A DNA stretch of 64,000 nt from an uncultured Lachnospiraceae bacterium (lineage in GTDB: Bacteria; Bacillota; Clostridia; Lachnospirales; Lachnospiraceae), in assembly GCA_946537305.1 (NCBI GenBank), contig CAMNFR010000003.1, positions 1 to 64,000 on the forward strand. Reading direction: 5' to 3'. Positions 39,894-47,720 of this stretch are shown one piece after another. How positions within the stretch are numbered: position 1 is the first letter of the stretch; every line of letters starts with the position of its first letter. The position numbers and the translations under genes are program-made. Under the pieces are notes generated by a model that worked only from the letters and a program-made list of their open reading frames with translations, was not told where the DNA came from and did no database searches.

Positions 39894-41372
39894 ATGAGCA
39901 AAAGAGGAGATACATATAGAGGAACGGATTTTATGATAGATCTTTCTGACCTGCTGGCGCAGCTCTTCTACAACTGGAAGTGGATTCTTGTGGTGGGAGT
40001 AATAGGTATGGCTGCAGGGATGGGATGTTATTTATTTGCATCCCAGAATCAGGGCGCTAAGAAGATTTCACAGGAAGATATTGAGGCGGCACGCGCTTTG
40101 CTTCCAGAGGATGCGGCATCCAATGTAGAGCAACTGCATATTCAATACGAATCTTATATTGCCTACCGAAAAGAACTACAATCATATTTGTCAGATTCGT
40201 TATATAAAAAGGAGGATTTTGCCGGAAATGTTGGGCTTACCTCTATTTATTATGTAAATTCAGTTGTTTCGGGCTATAATTTGGTTTTGGCACAGGTGGC
40301 ATTAGGCACCAGTGAGTACGAGAAAATAGCAGAAATTCTTAACAAAGATATCTCCACAATGGATGATGTATATCGAAGAGTCAGTGTCGGAGAAGTGGTA
40401 CGTACGAAAGAAAATGGTGTGTCGCTATCGGATGTGAATGTAAATCTTGAGGAGGCCGAAGCTAAAGAAAAGAAAACGATGCTCCTTCAAGTGGATATTG
40501 TGGCGGAAAATCAAGAACAGGCCAATGCAGTGCTGGAGGTTGTTGAAGAAGCCTTATCCAGACAAATACAGTCTTTGCAGGAGATTGACCCTGAAGCGGG
40601 GATGAAAAATCTGGGGAAAACATTTACCACTGACGTATCTGAATTTTTGGACAAAAGGCAGAACAATGCTGTCAACTATTTAAATACAGTGAATAATCAG
40701 ATAGCAGAGTTGCAATCACGTTATGTAGAGCCACTGGAATCAGACGAAAAAAGTTATTACAATTTGTTGAAAAAATATTCTGAACAGGACACAATGCCGA
40801 TTAAAGAAAAGTCTCTTTTACTGTTTTTGCTCATTGGAGCAATTCTGGGAGTAGTTCTTTCAGGCGCGTTTATGGTGCTTAGATATATTTTCGACGGAAC
40901 CGTAAAGAGCGGCAACGAATTGGCATATATTTCGGGTGATAGTTATTTAGATACATTATATCGAAAAAAGAGAGGATTCCATTTATTTGGTGGAATCTCA
41001 CGGCTGCTAATGGGAGCGCTCGTTGAAGAAGAATCTCATCAAATCAATATGCTGGAGGTAGATCTTGAAATAAAAGTAAAAAAGATGGGCTGTCATTCAG
41101 TATATATGGTGTGTGAAAAAAATAATGACTGGGGAAATGATATCGGAACAAAAGTCCAGAAAGGTCTGCAGCATAATAACTCAAATTTAACCTTACAAAT
41201 AGGAGATCCGTTGGAAGATTCCGAGGATCGTGAGGTTTTCTCGCAGGCGGAAGCGGTGGTTTTGCTTGTTCGATTAAAAAAGACCTCCCGCAGGGAGATG
41301 TTAACATGGATTAAACTTTGCCAGAGATATGGGCTGCAGGTTGCTGGTATTGTGGCACTAGATGAATGTTGA
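39894..41372 (+). CDS. Wzz-like polysaccharide co-polymerase with C-terminal degenerate BY-kinase-like region
   Basis: N-terminal TM IDLSDLLAQLFYNWKWILVVGVIGMAAGMGCYLF; second TM LLLFLLIGAILGVVLSGAFMVLRYIF; C-terminal EAVVLLVRLKKTSRREMLTWIKLCQRYGLQVAGIVALDE. Confidence 0.8.
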   Translation: MSKRGDTYRGTDFMIDLSDLLAQLFYNWKWILVVGVIGMAAGMGCYLFASQNQGAKKISQEDIEAARALLPEDAASNVEQLHIQYESYIAYRKELQSYLSDSLYKKEDFAGNVGLTSIYYVNSVVSGYNLVLAQVALGTSEYEKIAEILNKDISTMDDVYRRVSVGEVVRTKENGVSLSDVNVNLEEAEAKEKKTMLLQVDIVAENQEQANAVLEVVEEALSRQIQSLQEIDPEAGMKNLGKTFTTDVSEFLDKRQNNAVNYLNTVNNQIAELQSRYVEPLESDEKSYYNLLKKYSEQDTMPIKEKSLLLFLLIGAILGVVLSGAFMVLRYIFDGTVKSGNELAYISGDSYLDTLYRKKRGFHLFGGISRLLMGALVEEESHQINMLEVDLEIKVKKMGCHSVYMVCEKNNDWGNDIGTKVQKGLQHNNSNLTLQIGDPLEDSEDREVFSQAEAVVLLVRLKKTSRREMLTWIKLCQRYGLQVAGIVALDEC

Positions 41373-41382
41373 TATCAGAAAG

Positions 41383-41436
41383 AAGACGACGTTCGACCCG
41401 TAAAGAGGTGTCGGACCTCGTCTTTTGCGGTTTTTA
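41383..41436 (+). terminator. Rho-independent terminator after the wzz-like gene
   Basis: AAGACGACGTTCGAC...GTCGGACCTCGTCTTTTGCGGTTTTT imperfect stem plus T-rich tail. Confidence 0.65.
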
Positions 41437-41454
41437 ATTAATGCTGGATAAGAG

Positions 41455-41490
41455 TATAATAGTTTGTTGAAACGATGGTATTAGTATAAT
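41455..41490 (+). promoter_or_regulatory. Putative promoter region upstream of the nucleotidyltransferase-aminotransferase gene (two TATAAT boxes 30 bp apart)
   Basis: TATAAT at 41455-41460 and 41485-41490, just downstream of a terminator; -35 boxes weak. Confidence 0.4.
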
Positions 41491-41517
41491 TCGTTGTGTA
41501 ATAAGGAGTTCAAATCT

Positions 41518-43326
41518 ATGCAGGCAATTATTTTAGCGGCGGGAATGGGTAAACGCTTAAAAGAGCTGACTCAGAATAATACGAAGTGCATGGTCAAAGT
41601 CAATGGTGTAACGCTCATAGACAGAATGCTTCATCAGATTGAAAAACAGCATCTTTCGCGTATTATCATTGTTGTTGGCTATGAAGGAAAGAAATTGATC
41701 GATTATATCGGGACGCTCGATATTCAGACGCCTATTATTTACATCAACAACCCAATCTATGATAAAACTAACAACATCTATTCACTTGCACTTGCTAAAG
41801 ACTGGCTCTGCAAAGATGATACACTTCTATTTGAATCAGATCTGATTTTTGAGGATTCTGTTTTAGATGCCCTTGTTAATGATCCGCGTGAAACACTTGC
41901 TTTAGTCGACAAGTACGAGTCCTGGATGGATGGAACATGCGTAAAGCTCGGGGATGATGACAGTATCGAGGCATTTGTCCCAGGTAAGAAATTTAGGTTT
42001 AATGAGATTAAGGATTATTATAAAACTGTAAATATCTATAAATTTAGTAAACATTTTTCTGAGACCCATTATGTTCCATTCCTTGATGCCTATCAGTCTG
42101 CTTTAGGCGAGAATGAATACTATGAACAGGTGTTGCGTGTAATTACCATGTTGGATGATCCCGAAATCAAGGCAAAAAGACTTGCAGGTCAACGTTGGTA
42201 TGAGATTGATGATATTCAGGACCTTGATATAGCCGAGTCGATCTTTACGCCAGACGAAGATGAGCGGGTTCGTCTTCTTCAGGGGCGATACGGCGGTTAC
42301 TGGAGATATCCGAAACTGCTTGACTTTTGTTATCTGGTAAATCCTTACTTCCCTCCTAAGAAGATGAAGGATGAAATAAGAGCGAATTTTGACACCTTGC
42401 TCACAGAGTATCCTTCGGGAATGAGAGTTAACAGCCTCTTGGCTGCTAAGAATTTTGGGGTTCATCAGGAGAATATACTTGTCGGTAATGGTGCGGCTGA
42501 ATTGATCAAGAGTCTGATGGGATATCTCGATGGAAAAGTAGGTTTTATTCGCCCGACATTTGATGAATATCCGAATCGGTATACAAGAGAGAATTCTGTA
42601 GATTTTACTCCGGATAACAGAGATTATTCATATACAGCTGATGATCTGATGGCATTCTTTGAAGACAAGAATATTTCAAACCTGATAGTTGTTAACCCTG
42701 AGAATCCGAGTGGAAACTATATTCCTAAGAAGGATTTGCTTATACTGAGTGATTGGAGTAAGAAAAAAGGAATTCGGCTTGTAATCGATGAGTCTTTCGT
42801 GGATTTTGCAGATGAACCCAATAACACATTGATTGACCAGACGATTCTTGAGAAAAATCCGCATCTTTTTGTGATGAAGAGTATCTCAAAATCCTATGGC
42901 GTACCCGGCCTCCGTCTTGGAGTCCTTGCATCCGGTAATGCAGCTATAATCGGCGCTATGAAAAAGGATGTAGCCATCTGGAATATTAACTCTTTTGGTG
43001 AGTTCTATATGCAGATTGAAGAGAAATACAAGAAGGATTATCAGGCTGCATTAGTTAAGATTAGAACTGAACGAGATAGATTTCAGCGCGAACTTGCTAA
43101 GATTAAGGGGGTTCGAGTAATACCTTCTCAAGCCAACTTCGTAATGGTTGAATTGGATGAGAGTATTTCTCCCAAGGAACTTCTGAAGACGTTACTTATA
43201 AAGCATGATCTGTTGATTAAAGAACTGACCACAAAAACAAATGGTAGGAATTATCTCAGATTGGCAATCCGGAATACTGAAGACAATAATGTTTTGATCA
43301 GAGCATTAAAAGAAGAATTGGATTAA
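41518..43326 (+). CDS. Fused sugar/choline-phosphate-type nucleotidyltransferase and class I/II (HisC/CobD-like) PLP aminotransferase-fold enzyme
   Basis: MQAIILAAGMGKRLKELTQNNTKCMVKVNGVTLIDRML (NTase); ILVGNGAAELIKSL...NPENPSGNYIP...SISKSYGVPGLRLG (PLP enzyme). Confidence 0.9.
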   Translation: MQAIILAAGMGKRLKELTQNNTKCMVKVNGVTLIDRMLHQIEKQHLSRIIIVVGYEGKKLIDYIGTLDIQTPIIYINNPIYDKTNNIYSLALAKDWLCKDDTLLFESDLIFEDSVLDALVNDPRETLALVDKYESWMDGTCVKLGDDDSIEAFVPGKKFRFNEIKDYYKTVNIYKFSKHFSETHYVPFLDAYQSALGENEYYEQVLRVITMLDDPEIKAKRLAGQRWYEIDDIQDLDIAESIFTPDEDERVRLLQGRYGGYWRYPKLLDFCYLVNPYFPPKKMKDEIRANFDTLLTEYPSGMRVNSLLAAKNFGVHQENILVGNGAAELIKSLMGYLDGKVGFIRPTFDEYPNRYTRENSVDFTPDNRDYSYTADDLMAFFEDKNISNLIVVNPENPSGNYIPKKDLLILSDWSKKKGIRLVIDESFVDFADEPNNTLIDQTILEKNPHLFVMKSISKSYGVPGLRLGVLASGNAAIIGAMKKDVAIWNINSFGEFYMQIEEKYKKDYQAALVKIRTERDRFQRELAKIKGVRVIPSQANFVMVELDESISPKELLKTLLIKHDLLIKELTTKTNGRNYLRLAIRNTEDNNVLIRALKEELD

Positions 43327-43330
43327 AGAA

Positions 43331-43828
43331 AGATTTTTTGAAACAGCAGAACTGTTCATTGAAAGGTTCAAGGAATTCGATAATCTTCATTTTACAATTG
43401 TTGATTCAGTCGAAGAAGTGGTTAAGGGCATGGATGTCATCGTTTCATGCGCAACCTATTTTGAGAATGATATTGCATCCGATGATTGGTTTGATGAAGG
43501 GGTGCTTGTCGTTCCTGTACATACCAGAGGGTTCACCAATTGCGACTTGTTTTTTGATAAAGTTTTTGCTGATGACACGGGGCATGTTGACCATTTTAAA
43601 AACTTCAAAAAATTCAGATACTATGCCGAGGTCAGTGATGTGGTTACAGGCAAATCGGAAGGACGCGAAAATGATAAAGAAAGAATCTTAGCTTACAATA
43701 TAGGTGTTTCTATTCATGACGTCAATTATGCTGCACACATCTATCAGATGCTTTCTGAGAGACCGGAGACTTTTGAAAAGTTGACTGATGCGAATATGGG
43801 AGATCCAACAGAAAAATTCTGGGTATAA
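43331..43828 (+). pseudogene. 5'-truncated ornithine cyclodeaminase/mu-crystallin family gene remnant
   Basis: Frame reads RFFETAELFIERFKEFDNLHFTIVDSVEEVVKGMDVIVSCATYFENDIA...VLVVPVHTRGFTNCDLFFDKVFADDTGH...KERILAYNIGVSIHDVNYAAHIYQML; the N-terminal half of the fold is absent and the frame runs directly out of the preceding gene end. Confidence 0.6.
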
Positions 43829-43933
43829 GACTTTAGGTGTATGATATTTACCTGAAATGGGAAGCCGTCAGGCTTTCAGAGGAATTATGTATGACGCGCT
43901 ACATGTTTGAGTTTCTAACGTATATCGAAAAGA

Positions 43934-44146
43934 ATGGCAATAGGATATCTTTCTGATGAAGATATGAAGGCGCAGGCATTGGCAGCGATAGGAAATTGCC
44001 AGTATTTATATACGGCTAAACAAAGTGATGAGCAGAAAGAGCATCTCGCCGAGCTGCTTCCGGAAGGGGAGGATTGGGAGGAAAAGACCCTTTACCGGAT
44101 CACTAATTCAGACGGAGCAATAGAGTTGATCAAGGTAGATGACTGA
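43934..44146 (+). CDS. Small hypothetical protein, possibly remnant
   Basis: 70-aa ORF MAIGYLSDEDMKAQALAAIGNCQYLY...; no clear SD; neighbourhood looks eroded. Confidence 0.3.
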   Translation: MAIGYLSDEDMKAQALAAIGNCQYLYTAKQSDEQKEHLAELLPEGEDWEEKTLYRITNSDGAIELIKVDD

Positions 44147-45248
44147 ATGCCCAACAGGGAGGAATGAATTGAAAACAAACGACCGCAGGAAAAATTTCAC
44201 AGTATCCGCCACGGACTGTTCCATCCTCAGCCGCTATCGCGCAGAAATTTACGGGGCTGCCATCCTGTGGATCATGCTGTTTCATGGCTATCTGGTAAAG
44301 GTGGAATATTTTTCCGGCATTCCTGCCTTGCAGTATGTTGGACGTCTGATGCACTATGGAAATGCTGGGGTGGAGTGCTTCCTGTTTCTTTCCGGGATCG
44401 GCCTTTACTACTCGTATCAGAAAAACAGAGACCTGTATGCATATACAGTTCGCAGAATCAAGAAAGTCTACCCGCCGGTATGGTTGATTGGCGGAGCTTA
44501 CTGGGTAGGAATGCATTTTTATGAGGGGCTCGCCTGGCGGCGCGTGGTGCTGTCTCTTTCCGGATGGGAATTTTGGTTTGATGGAAATCAGGAGATTTGG
44601 TTTGTGTCTCTGATTCTCCTCTGCTATCTGCTGTACCCTTTTCTGTATGCCTTTTTGTACAGACCAGTGGGAGATGACGGTCATGGATCCACGGACAAGA
44701 GGGTGTTTCTTCGCGCGATGGGGCTGATGCTGGTGCTCATGATCGTTATCCTGTGTATTCGGGGAACCCCGGAAAGCAGGAAGAACTATAAAATGGTCGA
44801 GATTGCGCTGACCAGGATTCCGGTATTCGTATTGGGCTGCGGATGCGGGAAATGGGTATACGAAAAAAGAAAGATACCTGCCATTCTATGGATATTGTTT
44901 GCAGCAATGCTGGTGTTGTCATTGATTGTTCTGGAGGCTGATGTACTGCATGGTCCCTGGCGTCGATGGTGGTATATGACAGCGGGAGTGCCGCTGGTAT
45001 TCTTGCTGGCGGGTTTTATGCGCTATGTGCCGGAATGGTTGAAAGTGTTTTTGCGATTTCTGGGAAATATGTCCCTGGAACTATATGTCATGCACCTGGC
45101 GCTGAAGCGTCTGTATGAAAGAAATCTGCTGCCGGTGGCTTATCAGGCAGGCAGTGCACGAAGGTGGCTGGTAATCATAGGAATATCGATTCTTTTATCA
45201 TACGTGGTAAAGAAAATAGAGGATACCATTTGTAAAAGAATTGCTTGA
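44139..45248 (+). CDS. Acyltransferase family 3 membrane protein (possible start TTG 44169 with SD GGGAGG)
   Basis: RYRAEIYGAAILWIMLFHGYL...YVGRLMHYGNAGVECFLFLSGIGLYYSYQKN...YTVRRIKKVYPPVWLI. Confidence 0.88.
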   Translation: MTECPTGRNELKTNDRRKNFTVSATDCSILSRYRAEIYGAAILWIMLFHGYLVKVEYFSGIPALQYVGRLMHYGNAGVECFLFLSGIGLYYSYQKNRDLYAYTVRRIKKVYPPVWLIGGAYWVGMHFYEGLAWRRVVLSLSGWEFWFDGNQEIWFVSLILLCYLLYPFLYAFLYRPVGDDGHGSTDKRVFLRAMGLMLVLMIVILCIRGTPESRKNYKMVEIALTRIPVFVLGCGCGKWVYEKRKIPAILWILFAAMLVLSLIVLEADVLHGPWRRWWYMTAGVPLVFLLAGFMRYVPEWLKVFLRFLGNMSLELYVMHLALKRLYERNLLPVAYQAGSARRWLVIIGISILLSYVVKKIEDTICKRIA

Positions 45249-45287
45249 TGTATCTGCCAAGATATGATGATCAGGGAGAAGAAACCA

Positions 45288-46613
45288 ATGAAAAACCCCA
45301 TGCTTTTAATGATGGAAAAACGAAGGAACGGCATTCACTGCGGCGTTCCTTCGTTTTGCTGCGCGAATAAACTGGTGATTGAGGCGATTTTGGAGCAGTC
45401 TCAGCGTTTTGATGATATGGTCTTGATTGAAGCCACCTCCAATCAGGTCAATCAGTTTGGCGGGTATATGGGTATGACGCCGGAGCAGTTCCGGGAATAT
45501 ACCTACAGTATTGCGGACCGGATCGGCTTTGACCGGGAGAAGATTATTCTGGGCGGAGATCACATGGGGCCGCTGCCATGGTGCGATCGTCCGGCGGAGG
45601 AGGCTATGGCAGAGGCCCGCAAACTGGTGCGGCTTTGCGTACTGGCCGGATACCGGAAGATCCACCTGGATACCAGCATGAAGCTGGGGGATGATGCTGC
45701 GGACCAGCGCCTTTCTGACGAAGTCATCGCGGAACGCGGGGCGGAGCTGTACGCCGTGTGCGAGCAGGCCTTTGCAGAACTGCAGCAGACGGAACCGGAA
45801 GCCGTTCATCCGGTCTATGTGATCGGCAGTGAGGTGCCGATTCCGGGCGGGGCACAGGCGGAAGAAGGCTTGAAGGTGACCAGAGTTTCTGATTTTGAAA
45901 ACACCATTCTTACCTATCGGCGTGTCTTCCGGGAGCGGGGGCTTTCAGATGCCTGGGATCAGGGACATATAATAGCCATTGTGGTGCAGCCCGGCGTGGA
46001 GTTTGGGGAACATGGTATTCATCCTTATGACCGCCTGGAGGCAGCCTCACTCTGCCGTGCACTGCGGCAATATCCGGATCTTGTGTTTGAAGGACATTCT
46101 ACGGATTATCAGTCTCCTACCAAGTTAAAGGAAATGGTGGAAGACGGAATAGCCATTATTAAGGTGGGACCGGCGCTCACCTATGCCGTGCGGGAAGCTA
46201 TTTTCGCCCTCAGCCGTATGGAGGAGGAATTGATTCCGGAAGAGAAACGTGCGCACTTTGTGGAGACATTAGAGGCCGTCATGGTAGAAAATCCAAAAGA
46301 CTGGCAGAAACACTACCACGGAACAGAGCAGGAAAAGGCGCTCTCCCGCAAATATAGCTTTTCGGACCGCAGCCGCTATTATTTTATTCATCCGAAAGTA
46401 GAGGCGGCTATGGAAAAGCTGTTTGCCAATATTGATGAAACGGACATACCGCTGGGAATGCTGCACCAGTACATGCCGTCTCAATATGCCAAGGTGCGAG
46501 ATGGCCGGCTGGTACCTAAAGCCCGGGAACTGGTGAAGGATGCGGTTGTATCCGTGGTGGATGACTATAATTATGCAGTGAAGTATAATTATATGATCGG
46601 CGGGATCTTCTGA
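45288..46613 (+). CDS. GatZ/KbaZ-like (tagatose-bisphosphate aldolase non-catalytic subunit family)
   Basis: NGIHCGVPSFCCANKLVIEAILEQ...VLIEATSNQVNQFGGYMGMTPEQFREY...LGGDHMGPLPW...KIHLDTSM; SD agggag plus ATG 45288. Confidence 0.9.
   Translation: MKNPMLLMMEKRRNGIHCGVPSFCCANKLVIEAILEQSQRFDDMVLIEATSNQVNQFGGYMGMTPEQFREYTYSIADRIGFDREKIILGGDHMGPLPWCDRPAEEAMAEARKLVRLCVLAGYRKIHLDTSMKLGDDAADQRLSDEVIAERGAELYAVCEQAFAELQQTEPEAVHPVYVIGSEVPIPGGAQAEEGLKVTRVSDFENTILTYRRVFRERGLSDAWDQGHIIAIVVQPGVEFGEHGIHPYDRLEAASLCRALRQYPDLVFEGHSTDYQSPTKLKEMVEDGIAIIKVGPALTYAVREAIFALSRMEEELIPEEKRAHFVETLEAVMVENPKDWQKHYHGTEQEKALSRKYSFSDRSRYYFIHPKVEAAMEKLFANIDETDIPLGMLHQYMPSQYAKVRDGRLVPKARELVKDAVVSVVDDYNYAVKYNYMIGGIF
45317..45357 (+). 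terminator. Intragenic terminator-like perfect 14-bp hairpin near the 5' end of the gatZ-like gene
   Basis: AAAACGAAGGAACG-gcattcactgcgg-CGTTCCTTCGTTTT inside the coding sequence. Confidence 0.55.
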
Positions 46614-46637
46614 TTTTTGATGGACAGGAGTAGGATT

Positions 46638-47711
46638 ATGAAAGCGGTTGTTTGCTACGGGGATGGTGTGGTAAAATATGATAAGGTGCCGGAACCGGAA
46701 ATGCGGCCGGATGAGGTAAAGATTGCGGTGCGCGCCTGCGGCATCTGTGGGAGCGATATTCCGCGGGTCATGGCCAGAGGGGCGCATTCGTATCCGATCA
46801 TTCTGGGGCATGAGTTTGCGGGCGAGATTGCAGAACTGGGGGCGGAGGTCAACCGGACTGCTTTTGCTGCGGGCGGAAAGATGTTATCCGTGGGAGACCG
46901 GGTGACAGCGGCGCCGCTGATTCCCTGTCATACCTGCCCTTCGTGCAGGCAGGGGCATTACAGTCTGTGCGAACATTACAGTTTTATCGGATCCAGACAG
47001 CCGGGGGCTATGGCGGAATATGTAACGGTGCCTGCCGCGAATGTAGTCATTCTTCCGGCAGGTGTGACCTGGCGGCAGGGTGCTCTGTTTGAGCCGTCCA
47101 CGGTATCGCTGCATGCGCTGCGACTGACAGATTTTCAGCCCGGTAAGAGTGTGGCTGTGCTGGGGGGCGGTACCATGGGAATCTTTGCCCTGCAGTGGGC
47201 CAGGATTCTGGGGGCGTCGAAAGTTGTGGTTCTGGGACGGGACAGAAAACACCTGGAACTGCCGGCCCGGCTTGGAGCGGATGCTGTAATCAGTACGCTT
47301 ACGCCGGATTATCTGCAGCAAGCCATGGATCTGACCGATGGAAGGGGATATGATTATGTCTTTGAGGCTGCAGGTGCAGTGGAGACGTTAAAGCTTTCTT
47401 TTGCACTGGCGGCAAAAAGGGCCAGGGTGTGTATGATAGGAACGCCGACGCGGGAGATGTGCTTTTCTGTGCGGGAATGGGAACAGCTGAATCGGAAGGA
47501 AATGTATGTCACTGGCTCCTGGATGTCTTATTCTGCTCCGTTCCCCGGGGAAGAATGGCGCATGACAGGAGAGCAGCTGGCCTCCGGGGCCATGCAGACA
47601 CCCGTAGAAATGTTTGCCGGTATATATCCCATGCAGGAGGCGGCGCAGGCATTTGAGCGCTTTCGGGACAGAAGTAATGTAAAGGGGAGGATTCTGCTGG
47701 AAAACAGCTAA
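46638..47711 (+). CDS. Zinc-dependent medium-chain alcohol dehydrogenase (GatD/galactitol-1-phosphate dehydrogenase-like)
   Basis: MKAVVCYGDGVVKYDKVPEPEMRPDEVKIAVRACGICGSDIPRVMARGAHSYPIILGHEFAGEIAELG; SD plus ATG 46638. Confidence 0.88.
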   Translation: MKAVVCYGDGVVKYDKVPEPEMRPDEVKIAVRACGICGSDIPRVMARGAHSYPIILGHEFAGEIAELGAEVNRTAFAAGGKMLSVGDRVTAAPLIPCHTCPSCRQGHYSLCEHYSFIGSRQPGAMAEYVTVPAANVVILPAGVTWRQGALFEPSTVSLHALRLTDFQPGKSVAVLGGGTMGIFALQWARILGASKVVVLGRDRKHLELPARLGADAVISTLTPDYLQQAMDLTDGRGYDYVFEAAGAVETLKLSFALAAKRARVCMIGTPTREMCFSVREWEQLNRKEMYVTGSWMSYSAPFPGEEWRMTGEQLASGAMQTPVEMFAGIYPMQEAAQAFERFRDRSNVKGRILLENS

Positions 47712-47720
47712 GGAAAAGTC

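Noticed and set aside
43338-43691. 117-aa plus-strand ORF overlapping the OCD remnant
   Set aside because: The alternative frame (43331-43828) has recognisable ornithine-cyclodeaminase-like motifs; this one does not.
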